Source: Weissella ceti (lineage in GTDB: Bacteria; Bacillota; Bacilli; Lactobacillales; Lactobacillaceae). Taken from it: 64,000 nucleotides of DNA. Numbering within the stretch: the stretch's first letter is position 1; the number at the start of each line of letters is the position of its first letter. The notes beneath the pieces are model-generated. The model worked only from the letters and a program-made list of their open reading frames with translations. It had not been told where the DNA came from and did not search any database. Shown in pieces: positions 1-8,562 of this stretch. The stretch covers positions 1,364,001 through 1,428,000 of the forward strand of contig NZ_CP074441.1 in the NCBI RefSeq assembly GCF_018394055.1. The letters run 5' to 3'. The position numbers were made by a program, and so were the translations under genes.

Positions 1-542
1 TCAAACTTCAACTTTGAGTAAACGTTGTCCCCAGTGATCATCAAAACGATTTCCTTGTATCCACCAATTTCTGTCTTGTTTTCGTCAATGATTTCAACAT
101 TCCAGTTTTGGCGTTCCGCAAAACGCACGTACATGTCGTACAAGTTCGCAGCGAATAAAGCTCCTTCATCTCCACCAGCGGCTCCGTGGATTTCCATGAT
201 GATGTTCTTGTCATCATTAGGGTCCTTAGGCAACAAAAGAACCTTCAACTTTTCTTCTAGTTCTTCCTTAGTTGCACGAAGTTCCTTGATTTCAGCCTTT
301 GTCATTTCTTCCATTTCTGAATCCAAGTCTTCTTCAGCTAGCATTTCTTGGTTAGCTTCCAATTCTTCGATTGTTTCTTGGTAGTTACGGTAGGCTTCCA
401 CAGTTTCACGTAGTTGACCTTCTTCTTTAGAAAGGGCCATAAAGCGCTTTGTGTCTGCGATGATTGTTGGGTCAGAAATCATTTCACTGATTTCATCATA
501 ACGATCAACGACGGCTTGCACTCGTTCAAAAATTTCATTCAT
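1..542 (-). CDS. prfA: Peptide chain release factor 1, N-terminal part (runs off the left edge)
   Basis: RF1 recognises UAA and UAG stop codons on the ribosome and triggers release of the finished protein. The reverse strand from an ATG at 542 reads without a stop to the window edge, giving about 180 residues that begin MNEIFERVQAVVDRYDEI. What is visible is the long helical domain 1 (rich in Glu and Lys, about residues 1-105) and the beginning of the next domain with the conserved IMEIHGAAGGDEG stretch. The stop-codon recognition motif and the catalytic GGQ loop would lie beyond position 1 and cannot be checked. It follows tdk on the same strand after about 43 bases, and tdk-prfA is a common gene pair in Firmicutes, so the two are probably co-transcribed. 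Confidence 0.95.
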   Translation of the reverse strand, partial: MNEIFERVQAVVDRYDEISEMISDPTIIADTKRFMALSKEEGQLRETVEAYRNYQETIEELEANQEMLAEEDLDSEMEEMTKAEIKELRATKEELEEKLKVLLLPKDPNDDKNIIMEIHGAAGGDEGALFAANLYDMYVRFAERQNWNVEIIDENKTEIGGYKEIVLMITGDNVYSKLKF

Positions 543-585
543 GGTGTTTATCCTTCTTTAATCTTTTTATTTATTGGTTTTAAAA

Positions 586-1182
586 CTACTTCTTACCAAA
601 ACGTTCTTGCAGTACGTCAAGATCTGGCGCGTTGTAGTGACGACGACAAACAGGTAGATAAGATTCATCCCCACCAATTTGAACTTGCGCACCTTCGTAA
701 ACTGGCTTGCCGTCAGCTACACGTAGGTTCATTGTTGCCTTACGACCACAGAATGAGCACAATGTCTTCATTTCTTCGATCTTATCAGCGTAAATCAACA
801 AAGCTTCTGATCCTGCAAACAAGTGGTTGAAAGCATCATTCTTCAAACCAAATGCCAAAACTGGAATATTCAAGTCATCCACAACATGGGTTAGTTGCAA
901 CACTTGTTCTGGTGTCATGAATTGCGCTTCATCAATCAATACGGCCGCAATATCTTCTTCGCCACTAATCAAGGCAAACAAATCATCTGCATCTGAGATT
1001 GCACGAGCTGGACGTTGCATCCCAATACGTGATGCAATCGTACCAATTTCAGTACGGTTGTCTAACGCACTAGTTAGCAACAAAACATGACGTCCTTGTG
1101 TTTCATAGTTATGAGCAACCTTTAGAATTTCAATACTCTTTCCGCTGGCCATTGCCCCGTGTCTGAAAAATAGTTGTGCCAT
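586..1182 (-). CDS. tdk: Thymidine kinase
   Basis: Type II thymidine kinase, which phosphorylates thymidine to dTMP with ATP in the salvage pathway. The 198-residue protein has the P-loop GAMASGKS at residues 9-16, a Walker B-like VLIDEAQFM segment and a C-terminal zinc site (CSFC and later PVCRRHY, a C-x2-C plus C/H pair). The open frame extends to a TTG at 1200, but the ATG at 1182 is preceded by AGAGGAG at good spacing, so I start there. It is immediately upstream of prfA on the same strand. Identification is secure from motif order and length. Confidence 0.95.
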   Translation of the reverse strand: MAQLFFRHGAMASGKSIEILKVAHNYETQGRHVLLLTSALDNRTEIGTIASRIGMQRPARAISDADDLFALISGEEDIAAVLIDEAQFMTPEQVLQLTHVVDDLNIPVLAFGLKNDAFNHLFAGSEALLIYADKIEEMKTLCSFCGRKATMNLRVADGKPVYEGAQVQIGGDESYLPVCRRHYNAPDLDVLQERFGKK

Positions 1183-1289
1183 GTCGTGTACTCCTCTCAA
1201 ATTCAGCTGAATGCCGTTTTAGTCCTGTTTACCAGTATAACGAAATTTAGCCTATAAAAAAAGCATCTGAGCAAATTGATTACATAATA

Positions 1290-1338
1290 AAACAAGACGA
1301 GTTATCTACGTTTTAATTGCGTAAATAACTCGTCTTCA
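1290..1338 (-). terminator. Rho-independent terminator of the gatD operon
   Basis: An inverted repeat AAGACGAGTTAT / ATAACTCGTCTT (1294-1305 and 1325-1336) is followed on the minus strand by GTTTTATTAT. It lies just past the gatD stop codon and closes the cell-wall gene group. Confidence 0.7.
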
Positions 1339-1351
1339 ATTTAACTTTTAT

Positions 1352-2059
1352 TTAGTAGAATTCAGGCTCAATCTTTTCGATTTGACTGTGCCAATCAACG
1401 TCTGGATAACGACGGTTCAACATCTTCTCCAAGACACGCAAAGTTAGGTTTCCATTACGTGCAAAGATAGGTCCGTGGAAGTACGTTCCGTAAACATTAC
1501 GGTAAACAAGTCCTTCACCACCATCTTCACCATTGTTTCCCTTACCTTGCTTCAATTCACCAAGTGGGCGTTGCTTGTCATCAAGGAATGTACGTCCTTG
1601 GTGATTTTCAAACCCGCGGTAAACATCCCCGTTAGTTGGGTCTTCAATGATAACATTCCCAATGAAACGACCGTTTGGTTGGTTCAAAGTGTAATGTCCC
1701 ATCGCCTTGATACCTTCAACACGCGTACCATCAGCTAAAATGAAGTAATCACCCAACAATTGGAAACCACCACAGACACCTAACAAAGGTCCATCACCTT
1801 CGATGTATTCTTTGATGGCATCAGCCTTACTTGGTAGGTCCTTAGACACGATCATTTGTTCGTAGTCTTGTCCTCCACCAAATAGAACGAAGTCGTATGC
1901 CTTAGCATCAAACTTATCACCCAATGAGATGATTTCAGTTTCAACTTCAACACCCAATTGCTTCGCGTAGTAACCCAAAGAAACGGCGTTTCCATAGTCA
2001 CCATACGTGTTCATCAAGTCACCGTAAAGGTGCGCAATATTTAGCTTATATTCAGTCAT
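1352..2059 (-). CDS. gatD: Lipid II isoglutaminyl synthase, glutamine amidotransferase subunit GatD
   Basis: GatD releases ammonia from glutamine and passes it to MurT, which amidates the D-glutamate of the peptidoglycan stem peptide in lipid II. The 235-residue protein has the class I (triad) amidotransferase nucleophile in GVCGGFQ (Cys96) and the catalytic His in YFHGPIF (His195). The third catalytic residue of the family is supplied by MurT. It starts 4 bases after the murT stop codon, so the two are translationally coupled. Followed by a strong terminator. Function is certain at family level. Confidence 0.95.
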   Translation of the reverse strand: MTEYKLNIAHLYGDLMNTYGDYGNAVSLGYYAKQLGVEVETEIISLGDKFDAKAYDFVLFGGGQDYEQMIVSKDLPSKADAIKEYIEGDGPLLGVCGGFQLLGDYFILADGTRVEGIKAMGHYTLNQPNGRFIGNVIIEDPTNGDVYRGFENHQGRTFLDDKQRPLGELKQGKGNNGEDGGEGLVYRNVYGTYFHGPIFARNGNLTLRVLEKMLNRRYPDVDWHSQIEKIEPEFY

Positions 2060-2063
2060 TCGC

Positions 2064-3416
2064 TTACGCCTCCTTTTCAGCCTTAATGTAACCAGCTTGC
2101 TTCATTTCTTCACGCAATTGCATCATAGCCGTGTATGTGGCCGCAACATATACGTGTTCAGTTGGCATTTCTTTAATAGCGCCCAAAACATCCTTCAAAT
2201 TAGGATAGATGGGGTGATCACCAAAGCCAGCCATCTTCAAACGAACGTACATATCCTTGTATCGTTCTCCACCAGTTGAAACGGCAGAAATACCTGTATC
2301 ATGCAATGATTCAAAGTCTGCATCCCAGATCCAACTTGTGTCGATTCCATCGGCATAGTTCGCGTTCAACAAAGTCATCAATGAGAATGGTTGGTCATCC
2401 GTCTTCATCATATCAATGACTTGGTTTGCACCAACCGGATTCTTAATCAAGACGATTGTAACGACCTTGTCTTCAACTTGAATCGTTTCTTGACGTCCAA
2501 AAATTTGTGCATTTGATGTGAAAGCATGTTGCACATGTGGCACATCAACGCCCATAAAGCGACCAACTGCATAAGCAGCTAGTGCGTTATAGATGTTGTA
2601 CATCCCACCAATTTCAATCTTGAATGGTGTGCCATCAATTTCAAACGTTGATGATTGTGGTGTCATTTCAGTTAACTTCGTCACAGCGTAATCCAACTCA
2701 GGACGCTTGAAATCATCAGTCTTACTAAAGTAGTAACCTTGATTTCCGTAGGTCATAAAGTGGTAGTGCAAGATTGAGTTATTAGTTGGTGACAACACAC
2801 CATCCGTGTTGCTTGGCGCATGCATATCACCATCCGCAGGTACGTGGTTGAAACCATAGTAAACCTTTGGATTTGGCAATTCTTCACGCAAGAAAATAGG
2901 TGAATCCGCATTCGCAATCACAGTGGCTTCTGGGAACAAACGAATTCCCTTTAGCACCTTTTCGTAAGTTGTGTAAATTTCACCATAGCGGTCCAATTGG
3001 TCACGGAAGATGTTTGTCAACACAAAGGCCATTGGCTTCAATTGACGTGCAACTTCTTCAACGTTGGCTTCGTCAACTTCTAACAAAGCAATTGGACGTG
3101 CATTCTTGTCCTTTGGCTTTGCTGTCAACATTGTCCCCGTGATACCTTGCATCATGTTTGATCCAGATGGATTAGTAATCACGTCTGGGTACACTTCACG
3201 TAGGACACGTGTTGTTAAGGCTGTTGTTAGAGTCTTACCGTTAGTACCTGTAATCAAGATTACATCGTACTTTTCAGCTAAATGGCTCATGACTTGTGGG
3301 TCAATCTTCATTGCTAGTTTTCCAGGCAATGATGAACCACCACGCTTCAATACATCATGTAATACAAAGTAGGCACTACGTCCTACGGCTGTTGCCAGCG
3401 AACTTCGTAAAGTCAT
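2064..3416 (-). CDS. murT: Lipid II isoglutaminyl synthase, Mur-ligase subunit MurT (zinc ribbon cysteines lost)
   Basis: MurT is the ATP-dependent ligase subunit that activates the D-Glu carboxylate of lipid II and accepts ammonia from GatD. The 450-residue protein has a Mur-ligase P-loop (GTNGKT, residues 57-62), the LEVDEA and LTNIFRDQLDRYGE segments of the central domain, and a C-terminal DUF1727-type domain with ADGIDTSWIWD (around residues 355-365), which carries the Asp that completes the GatD catalytic triad. Known MurT proteins carry a Cys4 zinc ribbon inserted in the central domain. Here the corresponding segment (about residues 205-240, ending in FKRPELDYAV) keeps its framework but has S209-x2-N212 and F230-x2-T233 in place of the two C-x2-C pairs, and the whole protein contains no cysteine. 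The start is preceded by AGGAGAGATAG. Upstream on the same strand is manA. Confidence 0.95.
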   Translation of the reverse strand: MTLRSSLATAVGRSAYFVLHDVLKRGGSSLPGKLAMKIDPQVMSHLAEKYDVILITGTNGKTLTTALTTRVLREVYPDVITNPSGSNMMQGITGTMLTAKPKDKNARPIALLEVDEANVEEVARQLKPMAFVLTNIFRDQLDRYGEIYTTYEKVLKGIRLFPEATVIANADSPIFLREELPNPKVYYGFNHVPADGDMHAPSNTDGVLSPTNNSILHYHFMTYGNQGYYFSKTDDFKRPELDYAVTKLTEMTPQSSTFEIDGTPFKIEIGGMYNIYNALAAYAVGRFMGVDVPHVQHAFTSNAQIFGRQETIQVEDKVVTIVLIKNPVGANQVIDMMKTDDQPFSLMTLLNANYADGIDTSWIWDADFESLHDTGISAVSTGGERYKDMYVRLKMAGFGDHPIYPNLKDVLGAIKEMPTEHVYVAATYTAMMQLREEMKQAGYIKAEKEA

Positions 3417-3519
3417 CTATCTCTCCTATACGTCATGTCCGCCATGACTTTTTCATAATTCCATCCATCTAAACATACCACATTGATTTGGATGATATCG
3501 CATGTGGTTTAATCATACA

Positions 3520-4485
3520 TTAAAGTGAAGCGGGTCCCGGAGTTGACGCAATCAAAGTTGCTTCTCCCTCCAAAGTCCAACGTTGTACATCGCTTGGCAA
3601 AATAAACGTTGTCCCTGGACGCAATGGATAAGTATGGTTACCTACCATTAAATTCGCTGCACCATCAATTGTCGTCACAATGGTGTATGGGTTTTCCTTC
3701 GTCATCACCACCGTACCATGAATATCCCATTTTATGATATTAAAGGCTGGTGCTTCAACCAAACGACTTTCATCATAGCTAGGATGTGATTCAATTTGGA
3801 CAATTGGTTCTTGTTCAACGGCTGGCACGGTAACAACGTCTAACGCTGCATCGCGGTGTAATTCACGAAGCTCTCCAGTCTTAGCATCACGACGATCAAA
3901 GTCGTAGACACGGTAAGTTGTATCTGAAGATTCTTGTACTTCCAAGACCATTACTCCAGCACCAAGGGCGTGCAATGTACCTGCTGGTACATAGAACACT
4001 TCCCCCACTTCTACATCCACAGTCTTCAACAAGTCATCCCATCGACCATTATCAACCATGTCCGCAAATTCTTCACGGGTTTGGGCATTATGCCCGAAGT
4101 AAATTTTAGCGCCTGGTTCGGCATTCAAGACGTACCAAGCCTCGGTCTTACCTAATTCATGCTCATGTTCTTCTGCATAGTCATCATCAGGATGAACTTG
4201 TACAGATAGATTTTGTTGCGCATCTAAAATCTTAACCAATAATGGGAAAGGGCGATTTACGTCTTTATTTTCAAACAAAGCAGGTTCGCTTTGCCAAAGT
4301 TGGGCGAGAGTCTGTCCTTTGAAACGTCCATTGTTCACAACTGTCAGACCATGATCATGGCCCGACGCCACCCAGGCTTCACCTGTGTGTTCACTCGGTA
4401 GTTCAAAATCAAATTGCTCGTGGAGGCGTGTTCCGCCCCACATCTTGTCTTGTAAAACAGCATTTAACATCAACGGTTCCATCAT
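3520..4485 (-). CDS. manA: Mannose-6-phosphate isomerase, class I
   Basis: Zinc-dependent isomerase that interconverts mannose 6-phosphate and fructose 6-phosphate. The 321-residue length fits the short Firmicutes type. Metal ligands can be read in order: His98 in SVQVHPDD, Glu115 in LGKTEAW, and His172 in VPAGTLHALG; the downstream TYRVYDFDRRD block is also typical. Two ATG codons lie side by side (4485 and 4482), preceded by GGCGAGGTGACGTA; I use the first. It lies between the MucBP/SH3 gene (28 bases upstream) and murT (103 bases downstream) on the same strand, and could be part of a cell-surface carbohydrate and wall operon, though that is inference. Confidence 0.93.
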   Translation of the reverse strand: MMEPLMLNAVLQDKMWGGTRLHEQFDFELPSEHTGEAWVASGHDHGLTVVNNGRFKGQTLAQLWQSEPALFENKDVNRPFPLLVKILDAQQNLSVQVHPDDDYAEEHEHELGKTEAWYVLNAEPGAKIYFGHNAQTREEFADMVDNGRWDDLLKTVDVEVGEVFYVPAGTLHALGAGVMVLEVQESSDTTYRVYDFDRRDAKTGELRELHRDAALDVVTVPAVEQEPIVQIESHPSYDESRLVEAPAFNIIKWDIHGTVVMTKENPYTIVTTIDGAANLMVGNHTYPLRPGTTFILPSDVQRWTLEGEATLIASTPGPASL

Positions 4486-4513
4486 TACGTCACCTCGCCT
4501 AAATATAATTGTT

Positions 4514-5236
4514 TTAATCCAACTTTAAATAAATTTTTGAAATCCAACCTAAATCAACAATATGATACCACTCTACACCCGCGGCATCACGTGCAACTTC
4601 ATCAATATCAACACGTAGTCCGTGCACAGCACGCCCTACTTCTTTTCCATACGGTACATCATACACCGTTACATCCTTAGTTGAAACGTAGTCCACAACA
4701 CCATGCTTTTCAACCGCTGTACGGGCCAGCAAATCCAATTGCGTGGTTGGACGTTGCGTCACGTCTGGCGCAGTGGTTGATTCTGGCTTGTTCACCAATT
4801 GCATGGTTTCCAAATTAAATGGTACCCAACGCGTATCAGCGATTTGATACCAGAATTCCCCATCAGCTGTGGCCACACGCTCCACGACCTTCACAACCGT
4901 CCCATTCCACAACGGCATTGCCGGTGCTGACTTCTTCAAGTCAGTGTAAGTCGGTACTTCACGGAAAAGACGCAGATACTTATCGTCTAAGACTTCCGTT
5001 TCCATGTAGCTATTACGACGGTAATAGAACGTCACCGTACGCCCTTCCATATTGAAAATACCGGTTGGTGAACCTTCCGCTTTAACGAAACGGTACCCTT
5101 CAATTTCTACAGGTTCAATTGTAAAAGCATCCCCGACTGCCCCTTCCACAATACGGTGTGGCGCAATCGACAGCTTTGTATTGACATCTTTGGCATACAC
5201 CCAAATCGGTGTCCCTTGTAATCGCACATCAACCAT
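4514..5236 (-). CDS. MucBP-like and SH3-like domain protein without signal peptide
   Basis: A 240-residue protein of uncertain role. Residues of about 1-75 resemble a MucBP-type module (VWVYAKDVNTK... GDAFTIEPVEIEGYRFVKAEGSPTGIF... VTFYYRR). The rest looks like two bacterial SH3-like modules, one around DLKKSAPAMPLWNGTVVKVVERV...WYQIADTRWVPF and one at the C-terminus ending VEWYHIVDLGWISKIYLKLD, joined by a Thr/Pro-rich linker. No signal peptide, membrane segment or LPXTG motif is present, which is odd because these modules are usually extracellular. The frame runs to a TTG at 5254, but the ATG at 5236 has AAAGGAAATGTCGAC before it and is taken as the start. It is the first gene of a run with manA, murT and gatD, which hints at a wall-related job. 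Confidence 0.8.
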   Translation of the reverse strand: MVDVRLQGTPIWVYAKDVNTKLSIAPHRIVEGAVGDAFTIEPVEIEGYRFVKAEGSPTGIFNMEGRTVTFYYRRNSYMETEVLDDKYLRLFREVPTYTDLKKSAPAMPLWNGTVVKVVERVATADGEFWYQIADTRWVPFNLETMQLVNKPESTTAPDVTQRPTTQLDLLARTAVEKHGVVDYVSTKDVTVYDVPYGKEVGRAVHGLRVDIDEVARDAAGVEWYHIVDLGWISKIYLKLD

Positions 5237-5332
5237 GTCGACATTTCCTTTCAACTCTAAAGTTTCTCTTATTACTTATTGTACCAATTTACCTTAAGTT
5301 TAGCCCGTACCTTTATCAGCTTTTAAACATTA

Positions 5333-5363
5333 AAAAAACGACCTGTTCTTAAACAGGTCGTTT
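5333..5363 (-). terminator. Rho-independent terminator of rbsK-rpiA
   Basis: A 10-bp perfect stem ACGACCTGTT / AACAGGTCGT (5338-5347 and 5352-5361) with a CTTA loop is followed on the minus strand by a run of seven T, directly downstream of rpiA. Confidence 0.9.
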
Positions 5364-5390
5364 TCATTAATTATCTAAATAATTACGGGT

Positions 5391-6080
5391 TTAGCGTTCG
5401 ATTATTTCCATCTCTTCGCCACCAATGATTAGCATGTCACAGATTTCCAAGAATAATCCGTGTTCAACCACACCAGTCATCGCCTTCAATTCAGTTCCCA
5501 ATGCCAAAACATCAGTTCCCGCTGGCAATTGCACATCGATGATGTAGTTTTCTGAATCAGTTGCCAACTTTTCGTCAGCATCAGTCATACGCCATTGTGG
5601 TTGCAATCCCTTTTCAGCCAAGAAGTTGAAGACTTGTTGGCTACCAAACTTAACCACTTCGATTGGCAACAAGAATGATCCCAATTCTGTGTGGTACTTT
5701 GATGAGTCAACAATCCAGATGTTCTTATCTGACATCATGGCAACAACCTTTTCGAACAACAAAGCTGCTCCACCACCCTTGATACCGTTCAAGGCTGGGT
5801 CAACTTCGTCAGCACCATCAACAGTGACGTCAACGTGCTTAACTTCATCGATATCAAGAACCTTGATACCCAATTCAGTCGCCAAGTCAGCTGTACGGAA
5901 TGAAGTTGAAACAGCTTCAATTTGAAGTCCTTCGTTCTTCACACGTTCTGCCAAAGCACGCACAAAGTGAGCAGCTGTACTTCCAGTACCCAATCCGATA
6001 ACGGCGTTGTTTGGCATCAATGAGGCAGCCTTTTGGGCAGCCTTCTTCTTTTGTGCATCTAATACTTCTAGGTTAGTCAT
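5391..6080 (-). CDS. rpiA: Ribose-5-phosphate isomerase A
   Basis: Converts ribose 5-phosphate to ribulose 5-phosphate in the pentose phosphate pathway. The 229-residue protein has the family signatures GLGTGSTA near residue 30, VTVDGADEVDP near residue 85 and KGGGAALLFEK near residue 100. Its ATG shares one base with the rbsK stop codon (TAATG), so the two are translationally coupled. Together they turn free ribose into ribulose 5-phosphate, which feeds the phosphoketolase route encoded further right. Confidence 0.96.
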   Translation of the reverse strand: MTNLEVLDAQKKKAAQKAASLMPNNAVIGLGTGSTAAHFVRALAERVKNEGLQIEAVSTSFRTADLATELGIKVLDIDEVKHVDVTVDGADEVDPALNGIKGGGAALLFEKVVAMMSDKNIWIVDSSKYHTELGSFLLPIEVVKFGSQQVFNFLAEKGLQPQWRMTDADEKLATDSENYIIDVQLPAGTDVLALGTELKAMTGVVEHGLFLEICDMLIIGGEEMEIIER

Positions 6081-7012
6081 TATGCTTGCTCCTTTAGTCC
6101 ATCTTCAATTTCTTGCTTGAATGGAATGGCTGGGATCGCACCCGGACGTGAAACAACCAAGCTACTTGCGAAACTAGCACGACGGATTACATTTTCAACA
6201 TCTGAGAAGTCCGGTTGCAAAACAGTTGCAACACTACCAATGAAAGTATCTCCCGCAGCAGTTGTATCGATTGCCTTAACCTTGAAACTTGGCACAACGC
6301 CGTTAGTTCCATTTACATGATAGAAAGAACCATCTGAACCAAGCGTAACCATTACTTGCTTGATACCCAATTCGTTTTCAAAACGTGACATGTGTTCTGC
6401 CAATTCAGCAGCATCAGTAGTTGCTTCAGCTTCCAACAATGCAGCTGCTTCCGTTTCGTTAGGGATCAACAAGTCAGTTTGTGCCAACAATTCTGGGTCA
6501 ACATGGCTTGTAACAGGTGCTGGGTTCAACAATGTCATTGCGCCGTTTTCGTGGGCAATCTTGAATCCAGCCAATACAGCAGCTTGTGGGACTTCTAGTT
6601 GCGCAACAACGACGTCAGCATCCAACAACACTTCACGTGCTGCTTCAACGTCAGCAACAGTCAATTCTTGGTTGGCTCCACCGTATACCAAGATTGTGTT
6701 GTGACCATCTTCTTCCAACATAATGTAGGCAGTTCCAGTCGCAGTATCTTCCTTGATTGAAATGTTTTGTGTATCAACACCTTCTTCGTTCAAAAGATCG
6801 ATGTAGCTTTGGCCACGACCATCATCACCAACAGCACCAACAAAGGCTACTTCCGCCCCTTGACGAGCAGCAGCAACGGCTTGGTTAGCACCCTTACCAC
6901 CAAAGTTAGTACTTTGGTCAATCATTCCTAATGTTTCTCCTTGACGAGGCAAACGAGCCATCTTTTGGATAACATCAATATTCAAACTTCCGATAACAAC
7001 GACTTTATTCAT
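6080..7012 (-). CDS. rbsK: Ribokinase
   Basis: PfkB-family kinase that phosphorylates D-ribose at O5 with ATP. The 310-residue protein has the N-terminal NFGGKGANQAVAAAR substrate motif (about residues 36-50) and the C-terminal TTAAGDTFIGS motif with catalytic Asp255. The ATG is preceded by AAGGAGCAAGTT. No ribose transporter is next to it; instead a nucleoside transporter and two nucleoside hydrolases are divergently transcribed, so the ribose probably comes from nucleosides. The shared upstream region carries three operator-like palindromes. Confidence 0.96.
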   Translation of the reverse strand: MNKVVVIGSLNIDVIQKMARLPRQGETLGMIDQSTNFGGKGANQAVAAARQGAEVAFVGAVGDDGRGQSYIDLLNEEGVDTQNISIKEDTATGTAYIMLEEDGHNTILVYGGANQELTVADVEAAREVLLDADVVVAQLEVPQAAVLAGFKIAHENGAMTLLNPAPVTSHVDPELLAQTDLLIPNETEAAALLEAEATTDAAELAEHMSRFENELGIKQVMVTLGSDGSFYHVNGTNGVVPSFKVKAIDTTAAGDTFIGSVATVLQPDFSDVENVIRRASFASSLVVSRPGAIPAIPFKQEIEDGLKEQA

Positions 7013-7102
7013 AACTTGCTCCTTAGTATGTGGGACACATTTTAGTCAATACATTTATTTTAACAAATTTTCAATAATAAACTAGCTTTTAGACTGAAAA
7101 AA

Positions 7103-7116
7103 TGAAAACGTTTTAC
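7103..7116. promoter_or_regulatory. Operator-like palindrome 1 (rbsK side)
   Basis: TGAAAACGTTTTAC, centred on CG. In the 15-base frame that begins one base earlier it matches 13 of 15 positions of the CcpA cre consensus (WTGNAANCGNWNNCW). Any LacI-family repressor such as RbsR could use it. It lies about 90 bases upstream of rbsK. Confidence 0.6.
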
Positions 7117-7146
7117 TTTTTAAGTTTCGCACGTTTCTATTCTATT

Positions 7147-7160
7147 GTAAAACGTTTTAC
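7147..7160. promoter_or_regulatory. Operator-like palindrome 2 (perfect 14-mer)
   Basis: GTAAAACGTTTTAC is a perfect palindrome with a central CG, the hallmark of LacI/GalR-family operators. It lacks the G of the cre half site, so a dedicated ribose or nucleoside repressor is more likely than CcpA. It sits about 44 bases from palindrome 1, centre to centre. Confidence 0.65.
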
Positions 7161-7234
7161 TTTAAATTCATTTTACATTTATATTTCATTATTAATTTTA
7201 ATTTCAGAAAAAGGGTACACAAGACAATCGACTC

Positions 7235-7262
7235 TGTTATACTCGCAATGTAAACGTTTTAA
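7235..7262 (+). promoter_or_regulatory. Extended -10 promoter of nupC with overlapping cre-like operator
   Basis: An extended -10 element TGTTATACT (7235-7243) is followed after five bases by TGTAAACGTTTTAA (7249-7262), which with the preceding A matches the cre consensus at 14 of 15 positions. The operator covers the expected start of transcription, so binding should block initiation or act as a roadblock. Confidence 0.55.
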
Positions 7263-7303
7263 TTTTATAAATTTTATTGAAAGTATTTGTGAGGTAATAC
7301 TTG

Positions 7304-8530
7304 ATGTTATTCATGATTGTTAATTTTTTGAGTATTTTTGTTTTCTTGGGGATTGCTTACCTATTCTCTGACAACAAAAAGGGTATCCACTGGCGTTCAG
7401 TGCTTACTGTGATCGTGCTACAACTTGCCTTGGCTTGGTTCTTCATGAGCTTCAGCATCGGACAAGACATGGTCCGTGGAGCTGCGGATGGATTTAAGTG
7501 GTTGGTTGACGTTTCTAACGCTGGTATCGCGTTTGCTTTGCCAGACTGGTTGCAACCAACAACTGGAATGCCTAACTTCGTAACTAGCGCATTACTACCA
7601 ATGTTGATGATTGTTCCATTCTTCGACTTGCTTAACTACTTTGGTATCTTGCCATTCGTTATTAAGTGGATCGGACGTGGATTGTCAGCAGTTACTGGAC
7701 AACCTAAGTTCGAAGCATTCTTCTCAGTTGAAATGATGTTCCTAGGAAACACTGAAGTTTTGGCTGTTTCTAAGACACAATTGAACGCAATGAGCGCTCG
7801 TCGTAACTACACACTAGCTTTGATGTCAATGAGCTGTGTGACTGCATCAGTTATCGGAGCCTACACGACTATGGTTCCTGGTCAATACGTAATGGCCGCT
7901 ATTCCTTTGAACATCTTGGGTGCCATTGTTATTTCATCAATGCTTAACCCAGTTGACGTTCCTGCCGAAGAAGACACAATCGCTTCAATTCATGCTGAAG
8001 GTGAACACCGCGAACCTGTCTTCTCATTCATCGGAGACTCAATCTTGGGTGCCGGTCGTTTGATCTTGATCATCACTGCATCAGTTATTGGATTCGTTGC
8101 CTTGGCCGCTTTGGTTGACGCCCTATTCAGCTTGACTGGTTTGGAATGGTTGAAGTTGTCAAACATCTTCGGAGTTGTATTGTTCCCATTGACATGGTTG
8201 CTAGGATTCAACGTTGCTGAAGCGTTTGAAATCGCGCAATTGATGGGAATGAAGTTGGTTACTAACGAATTCGTTGTTATGGGAGAAATCTCAAAGGACA
8301 TCATGGCTGGTACTGGTTTGTTCGCTAACGAACACGCTAAGGCCGTTGTAGCTGTATTCCTAACAAGCTTTGCTAACTTCAGTACTATTGGAATGATCCT
8401 TGGTGCTTTCAAGAGCTTGGTTTCAAAGGAAAAGTCAGACTACATCGCTCAACGTGTTATGAACTTGCTTGTTGCTGGTATCTTGGTTTCACTACTATCA
8501 GCTGCAATCGCTGGATTGTTCGTTTGGTAA
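7304..8530 (+). CDS. nupC: Concentrative nucleoside transporter, NupC family
   Basis: Proton- or sodium-coupled nucleoside importer of the CNT family. The roughly 408-residue protein is very hydrophobic, begins MLFMIVNFLSIFVFLGIAYLFSDNKK, and has family blocks such as FFSVEMMFLGNTEVLAVSKTQL and the C-terminal FANFSTIGMILGAFKSL. A GAGG ribosome-binding site fits the ATG at 7304 better than the TTG at 7301. It is first in an operon with two nucleoside hydrolases and divergent from rbsK-rpiA, which makes nucleoside import for ribose catabolism the likely purpose. The gene symbol is by family. Confidence 0.92.
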   Translation: MLFMIVNFLSIFVFLGIAYLFSDNKKGIHWRSVLTVIVLQLALAWFFMSFSIGQDMVRGAADGFKWLVDVSNAGIAFALPDWLQPTTGMPNFVTSALLPMLMIVPFFDLLNYFGILPFVIKWIGRGLSAVTGQPKFEAFFSVEMMFLGNTEVLAVSKTQLNAMSARRNYTLALMSMSCVTASVIGAYTTMVPGQYVMAAIPLNILGAIVISSMLNPVDVPAEEDTIASIHAEGEHREPVFSFIGDSILGAGRLILIITASVIGFVALAALVDALFSLTGLEWLKLSNIFGVVLFPLTWLLGFNVAEAFEIAQLMGMKLVTNEFVVMGEISKDIMAGTGLFANEHAKAVVAVFLTSFANFSTIGMILGAFKSLVSKEKSDYIAQRVMNLLVAGILVSLLSAAIAGLFVW

Positions 8531-8562
8531 ACAACGCATAAATTATCATAGGAGATATACTC

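Noticed and set aside
3432-3453. Short hairpin GTCATG-TCCGC-CATGAC followed by TTTTT upstream of murT
   Set aside because: The stem has only six pairs, and on the plus strand there is no gene to terminate; too weak to call.
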